A stretch of DNA of 64,000 nucleotides from Hericium rajendrae (Eukaryota > Basidiomycota > Agaricomycetes > Russulales > Hericiaceae): positions 3,348,001 to 3,412,000 of the forward strand of contig CM065878.1 in NCBI GenBank assembly GCA_033439255.1. Reading direction: 5' to 3'. This document shows positions 34,205-46,900 of the stretch, piece by piece. Position 1 is the first letter of the stretch. The number at the start of each line of letters is the position of its first letter. Both the position numbers and the translations under genes were made by a program. Under the pieces are notes generated by a model, which was not told the origin of the DNA, ran no database searches, and saw only the letters and a list, made by a program, of their open reading frames with translations.

Positions 34205-37114
34205 ATGCCGAAGAACACGAAGAAGAAGAAAGACAAGGCGGCTGATTTCTCAGTAAGAACCCCTACCACTGTTCGAAGCAGTGACACAGTCTGACATATA
34301 GTCCAGAAAGCCAAACTAAAACTTGGCAAAGGAAAACAACAGCCGACGAATGCTATTGACACCTCTTTCAAGGCTCGGTGTGAGTATGGTTCTGTCATCT
34401 ACTATGAATAACCTCGACAACAGAATCCACAGCGATCGCATTACCATCGCAAAGCATTGCCGTGGACAAGAACGTAGCAGCACCGACGACGAGACGAAGA
34501 CTTACTTTGGATGATTTGCTCGCCACATAAAACATTATAATGCAGGAACACGTAGAGGTACGCTCGATTTTGCGGTCATCCATTTCTCTTACTGATTGAC
34601 ACTGTGTTCTAGACGCGATCCTGGGCTTGCGCGAGCTTCTCGAGGGACATCCTGAAATGCTGGAGCCGTCTTTGACAACCCTCTTGAGCTCGTGCGCGAG
34701 GCTGATAGGTGATGAGGTATGTACGTGCCCAGACATGATGCGCACACATCTGACTAGGCCCTCTGAAGGATGCGAGCGTTCGTAAAACCCTTCTGGCGTT
34801 CTTCAAGTGGTTGCTATCTCACGTTCCTGTGGTAAGTTGTTCACATCCGTTTTGTTTCAGTACAATTGACCACGTATCTATGTCAAGGAAATTCTGACAC
34901 CCCACTCTCCGGCCCTCCTTCTTTTCACAACCTCTGCGCAAACCCACATATTCCCCGAGATTCGTATCGATGCCGTGCGCTTCATAGATCTTTTTCTGGA
35001 CTTCATACCTGAGGTCGTTGTCACGGGTTGGGATGGAAAAGGAGGGAATGGCAGGCGGATACTGGATGGCTACCTCGGCATCCTAAATGCAGGAACCAAG
35101 TTCGGGGAGGACGGCGGTGCGATTCATCCCCTTGTACATCTGAACATTTTTCTGAACCTCTAATCCAGATACCGGTCCCGTCCGAGCGACATCGACAGCA
35201 AGCGTCGCTTTAACAACTTCAGTGTGTCTCTATTTCCTTCATATTTTTGTGCCTGTTGTTCAATGTATGCTACAGTCCAAGCTGGTCGTCCTGCGTTCTT
35301 TGGCAAAGTTCCTGAGCCACGCCTTACGTCCGCCACGAAGCGCCGTATCTGACGGACAGGAATCAAGCCTACCCACGTGGTATCTGGCATCGTCTTTTCA
35401 AGACTGCGGATGCGTACCGTGTCTTTGACGCACTTATGCGCTCACCTGGCTCTGGAACATCGCACAAGTCTTGGAAAGCGGAAGTTGATGACGATGGAGG
35501 TGATGACCAGCTTCTCATGAATGATTTAAGCTGCTTGGAGACGGACCCATCCTGGAACTTGCAGGACTTGTCCGAGTTTGCGTCAAGCTCTGTCACCTAT
35601 ATCAATAACATGCGAACAGAGTATGACGGCGGTGAGAGGCAAAATCTGAGTTGGGATATTGTAATGTCGTCTACCCCTCCAATGACATCTTCTAACGTTC
35701 ATCCTACAGCGTTTGGCAGGCGCTCTGCGTCCGACATTAGTATCGATACTCCTTGACTGCATGCCTGTCATCTTCTCCCCAACTTCTGCTCCTCCTGAAG
35801 CGGAATTGGGCCTTGTCACTGCGGTTTTTGAAATCTGTAACATCCTTTATGGCGCTATTTTGGCACACCCACAGGTGCTTACCATTCCTTCTCATCCGAT
35901 GTTCCTCACTAATACATTGCACCTTAGGCTGGCAGTTCTCAGAACGTCGCCAGTGATGACTTACGCACCATCCTCGGCTACATTGTCGTACATTTCCCGT
36001 TCCAACCTTGTGTTTTGACGAAGCGAGATGCAAAGGTGCGGTTGTGTGCAAACACACTGCTATCTTTGCTCATTCCCTGCGCAGATCGAGCAAAATTTCC
36101 ACGACCTCAATCTTATCTTTTGCGAATTAACTTCAATTCTTGTCCTCGCGACCGTCAATTCGCCTGCGAAAGCGCACCTGTTGGTCGCGGCAAGGCTCGA
36201 CAGGCAAGCTTGACCTCAGGGTCGTCCATATCGCTGCAGGTGGAGCGTGTCGGGGAATACGTTATCTCGCTCCTGAAGGGAGAGCCGTTAGGACCGCAGT
36301 CCATTGGTCGCGCCATTTCCGCACAGGGATACACCGCACTAGTGCCGACCTTGTGGTCTTTGCTGAATACTCAGGCGCCAGAGCAAGAAGATCTTCCACA
36401 GCGAGTCCTTGAAGCGGTCCTTGACCACGCTACCCGCATCTCGTCATCATCTGCGGTTAAAGGGATCACGGTTGAGTTCTTGTCCCGTTTATTCCTGGTC
36501 AGTCGAAGCCAATCAGATCTTGTATCACTGCAAACTGACCTGACTCTGCTAGCTGGATTCAGAACCGCAGTACACAGGATCGTTCAGACTTAGCCAAAGC
36601 CAAAGTTTGGTCAAAGCAAGAGAATGGATTTTGCATTTGCCCAAGACGTTATGGGAAATTGGACCGAATAACCCACATATCACAGAAGTGATTCTGCTTG
36701 TCGAAAGCGGTTTCACCATTGATCTAATGTTTTTGCGATAGATCATCCTTATATTCCTTTACGCTTGTTTCAGCGTCGATCACCTATAATCGATCATGAG
36801 GTATGGGCAAGCCAGAAGTTTCTCGATATATATTCACGATTGCGTACAGGTACGCAAAGTCGATCCAGGCGCGACTCGTTCCGTACTTTGTTATCGCGCA
36901 TCCATCGCGCGGCGACGTACCTGGCCCATTCGCAAGACTCGAATCTGCGTCAATACGCAGGCTTGTACTCGATCTTGCCGGGACCGTTTTCGCCTCCACA
37001 GGCCTCGACGAACCATCGGATCTTGCCATACAAAGAGCTGTAGATGGCACGGATGAGGCTTCGTATTGGATATGGGCAAAAACTACGAAGGTGTCGACGG
37101 TGCCTGTGTCGTAA
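34205..37114 (+). CDS. Ipi1/Tex10-like pre-rRNA processing protein
   Basis: This is a HEAT-repeat-like component of the Rix1 complex that matures pre-60S ribosomes in the nucleus. It begins MPKNTKKKKDKAADFS, then KAKLKLGKGKQQPTNAIDTS with FKAR: an Ipi1-type N-terminus. Further blocks: HIKHYNAGTRRDAILGLREL, LEGHPEMLEPSLTTLLSSCA, SVRKTLLAFFKWLLSHVPV, IFPEIRIDAVRFIDLFLDFI, EQNFHDLNLIFCELTSILV and the C-terminal ARLVPYFVIAHPSRGDVPGP with RRLVLDLAGTVF. At least nine introns. Four one-base breaks are visible: missing bases at 34523-34524 and 34759-34761, extra ones at 35338-35339 and 35713-35715. In the raw frame the second of these gives stops inside a conserved core. Length fits the longer, TEX10-like form. 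Confidence 0.8.
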
Positions 37115-37668
37115 TATTAGGCAGGAGAACAACCAGCGCACGTTTGAAGTTGTCCGCCGGCTTCCGCCCTGTTGCTCTGTCTGGCCAGAAGCACATACCC
37201 CCTGACTGGGCACTTCTAGCTTTCGAAGTTCATTTCATGCATCTGGAATCCTTCCGAATTCTTTCAGATGGGCAAGGATCTGACCTCGCACTGAGCAGAT
37301 CCCGAAGACAAAGTGACGAAAGACAGACGAGGGGTAACTGGATCATTGCGAGATTGATTTCATTTCCCAAGCACGTTCAACGTAAGAGCATACCCAACAG
37401 TAAAAAGGTAAATATCTACATAACTTTAAAGCCGAGCCAGTCGAGCAAGCTCGACCCATAATACAACACGACACAATCGTGACAGATCCTAGCACTAAGC
37501 ATTGTCGGCCCTCCTAGCCCTCCGGCCCCTCGCAAGCGAAAGGAAATAGAGAACGCCCAGGCGTCGAGGCATCCACGATGCTACCCGAGGAAAGTAAAAA
37601 GCGAAATCTAGGGGTATACTTCATCCATAAATAAGATCCTAAGTAACGTGTTGGGTATCGCGAGACGC
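37115..37668. other. Convergent intergenic spacer
   Basis: This is the 3' region between the Ipi1-like gene and the expansin-like gene. No gene seen. Confidence 0.55.
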
Positions 37669-38395
37669 TCAAGCCCACGTCCAGGTGACGTCGCTGAGGC
37701 GTCCGACGTCCAGGCCAGCCAGCTGCTTGAACGCGGAAGGCGCAAAGTCGAGGTCGGTCATCTTGCAGCCAGTGCAACGGTCGGTGACGGTGACGGTGAC
37801 CGACTTTCCTTGATCTGCAGATGAAAGTGAAGTGATCAGGAACCGCCTCGAGAACCCTATCAGAAAGAAGACTCACAGTGCGCGTTAATCTTCTTGTTGC
37901 AAACAGGGTTGGAGTTAGGGTTTGCACCGGCGCCACTGGAACAGATGGTCAATGGGTGCGCTGTGAATAAAGACTGATAGACACTCACGGGTAACTGTCG
38001 AAGAGCAAGTGAGAGACAGCGACGATGTGGTCGTTGTCGTTGTTGGTGATACCGCAAGCACCGAGGCCAGTAGAGTACCAGGTACCTTCAATGCCAAATG
38101 TAAGATGAAGCTGAGATATGATTAGATGCTGAGACTCACCCTGGCCACTCTGGGTTCCGGCGAGGAAACCAGCCGCCGCCGCCGCATTAGAGACGGAGGC
38201 AGGAGCCTCGACAGCCTTGACAGCAGGTGCGGCAACGGGAGAAGGCTCTGCGGCAGGCGTAGCTGCAGGAGCAGGAGCGGAGGAATGATCCCCACAGCGC
38301 TTCCTGTGAATAGCACCCGCAACGGAAGGGCTCGTGACAGCCATCACAGAAAGAGCGAAGGTGATAGCAACAAGGGCGGAGGTGAAGAACTGCAT
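37669..38395 (-). CDS. Secreted expansin-like (RlpA/double-psi beta-barrel) protein
   Basis: A signal peptide (QFFTSALVAITFALSVMAVT) leads to an Ala/Pro-rich spacer (APAPAATPAAEPSPVAAPAV) and a double-psi beta-barrel domain: GTWYSTGLGACGITNNDNDH with IVAVSHLLFDSYP, GAGANPNSNPVCNKKI, and GKSVTVTVTDRCTGCKMTDL followed by DFAPSAFKQLAGLDVGRLSD with VTWTWA. This resembles the RlpA-like and expansin-related proteins of wood-decay fungi; the DRCTGC and Asp in DLDFAP are signature sites. There is no C-terminal GPI signal, so it is probably secreted into the medium. Three introns. A TATA-like TTTATAGG lies near 38517. Substrate (loosening of plant wall, or another glycan) is not shown. Confidence 0.8.
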
Positions 38396-39265
38396 GATCG
38401 CTAAAATGAGGATGGACGAAGGTATCGTGAAGAATGTCGTGAAGGTGTGAGGGTGCTCGGGTATTGGGGAGTTGGAGGGAAGGCGGTGAGGGATTTGAGA
38501 GAATGACGAGGCTGATTTATAGGTGAGCGGGGTCAGGGAAATGAAGGGACGGGACAGATGAGGCTGAACACGAGAAAGGAATCGAATGATCCAAAGGCAG
38601 CGAGCTGTACGGCATAAAACGAGGGTGAAGGACCCCCAGAAAATAAAGAAAACAAAGCACCAAATAGGCGCAGAGACCACGGCTTCTGCAGAGGGCGTGT
38701 CTCTTCCGCGTGCGGCGCCAGTGCGACACCACCGTGTTTCGCGCAAGGCAGTCTGTCGGACGTAAGTGTCATTATTATTTGATGCACCTTTTTTTCATAA
38801 GAGTTCGGTCAAGCCCGGTCACGAAAAGCTTGTGACGTACCGTCGCCGTCACTTGGTAGACGCCAGCTTCGTGACGTCCGACCATGGGGGTAAGTCAATA
38901 AGATTCCGATAGCACCGGAACGCTGCTCTTTTGCGGGGCGCAGAGGCTCAAACTGCGTCAAAGAAAAAGGGCGGATGTGGGCGACACAGCACCATCGATG
39001 CATTGCCAAGAAAGCCAATAGTAGCAATGCTAGTCTCGTCGTCTTGCATGCGTAGGAGAATAGCTGGATTAATGTCCCATTTACGTGTGTGGACACCTGT
39101 AAAATGAAAGTTCTATCGATGGGAACGGCGAATATACTCATGACCTTCAGCATCAGAATCTGCAACTCACCGAACGCGGCACAGACAAGTACCAAACAGT
39201 GCTTGGAGTCGTCGAAGCGTCTTCTAACCATTACCCTAACCACCACATACATACTATATATTGCC
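38396..39265. other. Intergenic stretch, 0.9 kb
   Basis: This holds the promoter of the expansin-like gene (left) and the 3' region of eIF3h (right). Open frames here are short; no gene supported. Confidence 0.5.
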
Positions 39266-40614
39266 TTATACACCAGCATCGGCCTTTGCAGCATACATCT
39301 TTACCAAATTCGAGCTTGACGTTCCTTCTAACGTTTTAGCGTAGGCGTCCACCTGCCCGAGCAGGAGGAGGCTTTCTAATCGACTCGGTTCCGGTGGCAG
39401 CTTAAACAGGCGGCTCACGTCCTCCTCGGGTAACGGTGGAAGGCCTTGGGCGACCCGTGCCACATTCTCCTCCTTCCTCTTGGCGACGTATGTGTCGGCG
39501 CGTGCCTTTTCGCGAGCGATTTGCCGGGAAAGGTAGGCGAGGTTGCCTTCCTCGACCTTGTAGCTGTCAAGCGCTTCGATGGTGTGCTCGAGGTTTCTCG
39601 TAAGGGCGGCATTTCCGAGGTCTAGAGCAGAGAAAGACGGGGGTAGAGATGAGGTGACGCTCTCAGCCGGACGCACGCCAGGCAATGCGGAGGACTGTGG
39701 TGCCTTGAGCGTGTTGAGGAACGCGCCCAGAAGCGGATTCGTCCGTATTTTGAGAGGAACCTCTTCTAGAATGGAGGAGAAAGTCAATCTGCGGTCAATC
39801 AGGCTGCAATATCCCTGGCATTAGATTCAAAATCACATGGTGATAACATGGACGTACGACTGCGAGCTGAAAGAGCGCTTTTTGTAGGCGTCCAAGAAGG
39901 CTGCCGTCAAACGGAACGCCCTAAAGGACGCATTCCCCTTCGAAGTCGGGGAGATATCTTTGGCAGATGTTCAGATTATGTTCACATTGCAATGGAAAAC
40001 AGAAACCACGTACCATGCGCAACAACGATTCCTCCGTGACGCAGCTTATCCTGGTGGATAGCTTGCGTATCAATCAACGTCTGGCTGAAAAAGGCACCCA
40101 TGGTCGTGGACTGGTAGAACCCGACAACGCTGTCATCCGCGCGGACCTCCTTCAGTGAACGAAGCATGGATGCTTGGTATCGAGCTGTCAATCGCCGCAA
40201 ATGAGGTCAGTGCTCCAGCGTAGGCGAAGTGTTGCCTCACCTGCACCTTTCGACGTCTTGTCGTCCTCATCGCCAGCATGATGTGGCAGCGGGAAGGAAT
40301 TTGAGACCTCAAGGATGCCATCGAGATCGAGACCAAGAAGAAGGCCGTGAACAGGCGACGAATGGGAATCGGAACTATGCTTGGTAATTTTGGAAACAGC
40401 CTGTGGGCGTCGCATGTTAGCATCTGGTAATAAGCAAGTCATCATTCCTCACTAGTCCATCGAGTTGAACGGCTGTGAGAGGGATATCGGCCTCGATGTC
40501 GATCACTTTCGACATTGAGGCCGGGATGGCTTCATAGGTAGGGGCTGCAGGCGTCGGTGCGGCCTGAGGTGCAGGAAGAGAAGCCGCTAAAGCGGCTGCC
40601 ATGGACGTTGCCAT
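39266..40614 (-). CDS. Translation initiation factor eIF3 subunit h
   Basis: This is a non-catalytic MPN-domain subunit of eIF3, which scaffolds the 43S pre-initiation complex. It starts MATSMAAALAASLPAPQAAP, then the MPN part SPVHGLLLGLDLDGILEVSN, FPLPHHAGDED, SLKEVRADDSVVGFYQSTTM and GAFFSQTLIDTQ. The C-terminal half carries NLAYLSRQIAREKARADTYV and the conserved LFKLPPEPSRLESLLLLGQV. The JAMM zinc-binding residues of active MPN proteases are absent, as expected. Four short introns, frame intact. I started at the ATG before ATSMAAA because the family has a short Ala/Pro-rich leader. Confidence 0.86.
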
Positions 40615-41850
40615 CTTTTGACAAAGATGAGGAGGTGCTGTGGGTGACGACTGTAAGCAGTTGTGAGCCCGTAAATGCAGCAGCAGCAGAAGATTCCCTG
40701 AAGCTATAGATGCTTTGCAATTGCAGGAAATTTCGATGTCGGGGTGCCAAACACGCCACAACGTTCCAACCTCGACGCGCTCTCCGATCTCACTGTCAGC
40801 ACCTCGTCGCACTCTCCGACGCCTCATCGTTCCAGCTCAGAAGTCCATGACGACCATGAGCAATATAAATTTCATACAGAAACACCGATCTTGAACTCTT
40901 TCATGATCAGGGAGCTCTTGCAGTATGTAAACGCTTTGCTCTTGACTGCGTACGCTGCGACCCACACTCGCCACAAACGGTGTACCAAGCTTTGTTCTTT
41001 CCATGCTGTGAGCTTTCAAATTTTTAGGTATCACTGTATCATTGTCCACTTTGGAGATACTAGACAATGTGTATTCGCAAGATGATGCAAGTTTTCGTTA
41101 GTGATGCTGCCCACCGCGTTCGGTAGAATCCGTACCGCTGGACCACAGATCGATGCGTTTGGTGCGTGTCTTAATTACGAGGATAGAACATAGGCTGCAA
41201 AGGACGACTTGGGGTCAGACTTGGGGTCAGATTGAGCCATGCTCAGCTACTCTGAGAGGCGAGCAAGCTGCTTTCATCAAACGCTGCTTCTCGTGTCTTC
41301 TGTACTTGAGCTTGAGATCCAATGCCTTGTGACACGGCACTTTGGGTTTCGGGATCTGTGATCCTTGCGCTATCAACCTGTTCCTCAGCCTTTCGGTTAC
41401 TGCCACGCCTACAGGGCCAAGAGCCAAATCGGATTCAATTGCGACCTAATTTCGCTTCGATGGCCCTATGTTCTTCTGTATATGTACGACTATTCGATTG
41501 AGAAATTCCAGACTTTATATCCGGCAATCTCAGTTCTCACATGCAGTATGTTGAGACCAGACAGGGCATCTACAGGCCTACAGCTTGCCACCTACAACGC
41601 GGCTATGTTGCTTGGGACTCATGGGTATTTACGGACTTCCGAGGGGACAAGGACGTGACTTGAAGCTTGATCTCCGGTATCGCTGATATCAGATAACATT
41701 GATCGTGGGAATTAGATGGTTGACCTAAGATCAGGGGTCCGGTCTAGGCCGGAAGAGATGTGATGCCACTGCGGAGGCGGCGATGTGGAGAATGCTTCAA
41801 CTCGTCACTAATATTCATGCATTGAACAACATCGCTTTTCTTCTACACTC
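40615..41850. other. Gene-poor stretch, 1.2 kb
   Basis: Open frames near 40744-41085 and 41365-41658 show no family features. A 12-base unit is repeated exactly twice in tandem at 41206-41229 (GACTTGGGGTCA). The right part is the promoter of the zinc transporter. Confidence 0.45.
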
Positions 41851-43926
41851 ATGCCCGCCTTTACTCTCTCTCGATCCGCTCGTATATCTCTCCTCCTCGT
41901 CATCGACGTTCTTTTCTTTTTCGTTGAACTCATCGTCGGTGAGTAACTGCCTTCAATATTTAGGCTCACTTTTCCCTAACATTCCACGCTCATCAGGTTA
42001 TGCTGTGGGATCACTGGCTCTGGTTGCAGACAGTTTCCACATGCTCAAGTCAGTGCCACAGATCAGTTGTAGAGAGTTTGAAATCTCATAATGATTTCAT
42101 CCCACAGCGATGTGGTTAGCCTTGTGATAGCTCTCTACGCAATCAAAGTACGCCGCATGCCCTTTTTGCGCAGCCCATTTCATTTCATTCTCTTTTAGCT
42201 CACCGCTCAATCTACCATCGATCCACGTTATTCGTACGGGTGGCATAGAGCCGAGATTTTGGCGGCGTTGGTCAACGGAGTCTTTTTGCTCGCTTTGTGC
42301 TTCTCCATATCTCTGGAAGCTTTGCAACGATTTTTCACCGTTCCAAGTACGTGCATTTTTTCTATTGGCTATCTTCTCCTCGCTGAACACGGCAGTAGCA
42401 ATTTCCAACCCGAAACTGATTGTAGTCGTTGGGTCTCTGGGTCTGGCCTCAAATATTGTCGGGTTATTCTTATTCCATGGTATGTATCTTACTTCCGATG
42501 CGACAATATGTATTTACCCAAAGAATAGACCATGGACACGCCCACGGTCACGATCATTTGCCAGCCAAAAGTATTCCGTCATCTGAAACCATAAGCGTTG
42601 TTGAATCTCCTGCCGAGGAGCAGCCCTCAGAAGAACGCCCTTCGGAACGTCGGTCGCGCCCGTCTAACATTTCAATGCGCCCTAGGGAAACATCTGACTC
42701 CTTCAGTGATCTATACGGTCATCCTGCTGCTACCAGGGCTTCTTTCGTGCAAACTGCAAATGAACTGGCGCGAGCTAGATCCTCGTCGCCTCCTAGCATC
42801 CGTCGCAAGAGGTCCAGTATGTCACGCCCACGGCCTTCGTTTGAAACGGGAAGCAGGTCTGGTGTCGAGGGGGAGGCCGTACACTCGCATGGCTCCCCCA
42901 ATATCAGCCGTGACGATGAAGAACATGAAGCCTCTGAGACTACACCTCTTATCAGAGCACGCCCTGAGAATATTCAAGAGCCAGTCTCTCCTAATGGTGA
43001 GCCCGAGGAGATTCCGATTCCCATCACCTGGGAACCATCCGCCCGCCACGACCATTCGCATGGCTCGATGAACATGAAGGCGCTTTTGTTGCATGTCCTC
43101 GGCGATGCCCTCGGCAATGTCGGCGTTATTGCGACTGGGCTTGTCATATGGCTAACGACATGGCCGTACAAGTACTACTTTGATCCAATGATTAGTCTTG
43201 TCATCACAGCTATCATCTTCCATTCTGCATTACCTCTCGGTGAGTTTTGTCGTATTGGCCATCTCGACACTTCCTCACGGTTGCTTTCCAGTGCGCAGCA
43301 CATCCTTCATCTTACTGCAAGCCGTGCCTTCCGACGTGTCTTTCGATGAAGTACGCAGCGAGATTTTGAAAGTCAAAGGCGTTCTTTCTCTGCATGAACT
43401 ACACATCTGGCAATTGTCGGAGGCCAAAGTCGTCGCATCCGTCCATGTAACGGCTAGTCGGTCTCTCGAATTCATGCCCATCGCAACCGATATCAGGAAG
43501 GTCCTCCATGAGCACGGCATACACTCGAGCACTATTCAGCCGGAGTATTATCCTAGAAGCGGGGCCATCCCAGAGGAATATCTGAAGGTGCGACACTGCG
43601 CATTAGATGTCTCGTTGGCAGAAGACTGATATGAGCATTTTAGAGCACTGAAGACACGTGTTGTCTCATTGGATGCCCAGAAGACCACACTTGCAACACA
43701 GACAACGCGTGCTGCCGTGAGTACCTCTGCCATGAGGATGCCACGCTGTTCTGACCTCATTTCCCCTGAGCAGCCCCCGTTACAAGTTCTCGAGGCTCGC
43801 AACAAGGTTCAGCAACGCCCTGATTGCGCGCAACCGGCCTCCATGCACACCCTATTAATTTCTCATTTTACCGCACTGTACAAGGGCACGATACCTATTA
43901 TTGTAGAAAGCGAGAGTCAATATTAG
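41851..43926 (+). CDS. Cation diffusion facilitator, zinc transporter (Zrc1/Cot1 type)
   Basis: This is a six-helix CDF exchanger that moves Zn(II) into the vacuole or another organelle in exchange for protons. Features: start MPAFTLSRSARISLLLVIDV, metal-site motifs in helix 2 (ADSFHMLNDVVSLVIALYAI) and helix 5 (HVLGDALGNVGVIATG), and a cytosolic His-rich loop after TM4 (DHGHAHGHDHLP) of about 170 residues with many Ser and Arg. The C-terminal domain (SFDEVRSEILKVKGVLSLHE with LHIWQLSEAKVVASVHV) follows. The open frame stops at 43629, but a GTGCGACA donor and ATTTTAG acceptor join EYLK to STEDTCCLIGCPEDHTCNT with DNACC, a Cys-rich tail seen in fungal relatives. A last exon may end at 43926. 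Splices are in phase; no frame errors seen. Confidence 0.88.
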
Positions 43927-46900
43927 TTATATTTCTGTTTTGAACGCCGGGAAGTTCGCTACAAATGTGCTAGATGACGCCAGCCGGTGAGCGATATGCT
44001 TCGCCGTCGTACCGTGCTTCCGATGCCGTAAATCAGTAGCCAATCTGCTTGCCATCGCAGAGCTGGCTTCACCGAGAACGTGCTCCTGCTCGGCTTGTGC
44101 CGCCGGCAAGGCCCGCTCAAGATGATGAGCGAACATTATTGACGAGGACAAAACGGCGACTAGAAGCTCGGCGTTCATCGACTGCGTGGCTGCCGGCTGC
44201 CGGTCGATGACCCCCATCAGCGCCGGAGCCACGTTGTGCAAGAAAATGGGGAGGAGCGGAGGCGTTCCTGGCGTCCGCGGGGCGGCGAGAATGAAGACGG
44301 CGAAGTGCCGCAAGGCATCGATGTTTGCCCCCAGGCTCAGAGCCATGCTGATTTCGTCCCAGAAGAGCTGCAGGAATCGAGTGGGAGGGACAATGTGGAT
44401 ACATTGTGCGACGTCGAGTATGGGCGGCTTGCCGGATCGGATGGATTCTAGTGCGTCCTGCACTGCATGGCGAGGCTGATCTTGCCAGTGCACGAAAGCA
44501 GGCATGGCGAGGGTGTCGTCAGCGGTACCTGAGTGCGACGTGAGTACGGCGTGGACTGGTGAAATTGACGCAGTCATATGACACACCTCTGTCGGGCAAA
44601 GACAGGGCGTGGTTGACGGCATCGCGGACAGATGATATGTCAAAATCTTTCGGCACAAAGCGTTGTAACGACGGATCTGACAACAGTCTCAGGATGCTGA
44701 GACCACAAAGACAGAGAACCGGTCGAGGGCATGAAGACGACAAGGTTAATGCCCGGAGGACTGTCAGATGGTGCGGAGACTGAAAGCTATGTGAAGTAAA
44801 TGATGAATGCCCATGGTATAAGAGGGAAGAGTACGTACTTCGTGTGCCGAATTTCTCTCAGCAGGGCCTTCACAATTCCAACGAGGGTCCAGTTTAGTAA
44901 TGGGCCCAAGAAATACGACATGCCGTTAAGGAGTACGTCTGCGTCTATCTTGTGTTCGATGCACGCTGATATCGCGTTCAGACATAGCGTTGCGGCTATC
45001 GCTAATAGCGTTTTCGGACGAGTTGACCTTATGGAAGAGTGAACATCTCAGCAATTGCCGGCAGGACATACGGAAACAGACCTGAGAATGCCATCTTCGA
45101 TGCCCTCGCTGCCCTTGTCAAATATGGCTTTGGACCACGCATCACAAGCAAGTACTTGTTCTGCCGTTAGCTCATCGGATCGGTATACTGTATCAAGTCT
45201 TTGAAGGAAATCAGGAGCAGCATTTCCACCTGGAGTTGAGAGCGGAAGCTACGATGCGTGACGCTGGTAAGGCAACTGTAGATCTCAACGAACAAGGCGC
45301 GCATACCTTATAGCGCGCAGCGGTTGATTGTAGGAACAAAACTACATCACCGAGGTGGCTCACGGCAGTCTGAGGATCACCTGACAGTACGATATTAACG
45401 AACTGTCTGTGAAGGATGCTGCTCGACGTACCGACACTTTCACAGTCATATGAATCAATGAGCGCCACAGACCTGGAGAGAAGGCCTGACAGAGGGATAT
45501 GTAACGATAAGATATCCAAAGCGGTGTCATTCATGTATAAAATTTTGGCAAGGTTGCCCAAACCATCGATCTCATAACTGGCGGCTAAGGTTTCAAAGCG
45601 CTAGTAAACTTAGTCAAACTGTGAATACGGCACGGAAGTGATCGAAAGATACCTTGCGTACAACACTGGCGAAGACGGGGTGACAGGCAAAATCGTCATA
45701 TAAGCGTTCCAGAAAGGCGGTTGTATCTTCAGCATTTGAGTCTGGCGATAGTTTCGTCCCGATAAAAGACTATGATGCCGTGACGATGGTGAAGATGTGT
45801 CATTGACCAACAAACCCACCTCGATATCTGTGCCAGCTTCTCGCGCTTCCATCTGTATCCGGGAAGCCGTCTCATTTGCCAAGGTCGCATCGACTTTAAT
45901 GGCGAACATCTGATCAAGAAGGCCAACAGCTAGTAGCTGTAGAGTAAAATCATGGGCGAAAGATGTGCTCCTGAATGACAGAACGTGAGTATCCGAAATA
46001 ATGTATGGAATATTACTGCTAACCTCGTGGTGCCGTCATTCATGTAATCTGTCGAGGACATCGATAACGCAGAATCGTATTGCACAAGCAAAGGATTCAT
46101 GTGCTGAGCGATACAAATTGAGCTCCATGCATCCCTGAGTGCGGAATGCTGGAGGAATATCAGCTAAGACGCAGGTTCAACGTCAGCAAAGAGCGCCTAC
46201 TGCATCTAAGTTATTGTCTTCTTCAATAGCTTTTTCAAAGAGGACAAGTAAGGAGGGTAACTGCGGACATTCGTTATCGTGAAACGTAATGTGTATGAAG
46301 CGCTTGTCGACTTACACGTCCTAGGATGAAAGCCCTCCACACAGTCTTTTCGGGGACTGCAAATCCTGCGCAAGACAGCTGATAGCAGCTGTAAAGAACT
46401 GTACATAAAATCTTGCCAGCGGCCAGAACGTTGATTGAAATGTAGCCACCATTATGGATGTCGCGAATGAATCATTTCCTGAGCCACAGGGTTTGGCCCT
46501 GTTCAAGACCTGACAGACGTCGGTGTCTGCTGATAAGCATCAAAGACCCACTTACGAGGTGATAGAGCAGCAGTGCACAGGAGACATCGTGACCTCCGAC
46601 TCCTGGGCCTAGGATATCACCTTTCGCCAAGGAAGACTGCATGGTGTGTATCATCTTGACCTCGCGGGTAACCGTTGGGTCTTCGTCTGCGAAGAAACTG
46701 AGAGAGACCACAAAATTCTCTAGAGCCTGCCTAACATCTGGACTCAGTTGAAACAACAGCGTCACCTTGGCGTCGTCGATACAGGCCATCGCTTGTGCGC
46801 TTGACACCTTAGCGAGATCGGTGAATGAATGTAGCATCAGCAACAGAAGGTTTCCAGCCAACTCAGGAAGACGACCAGACACTACAGACATGTTGTACAC

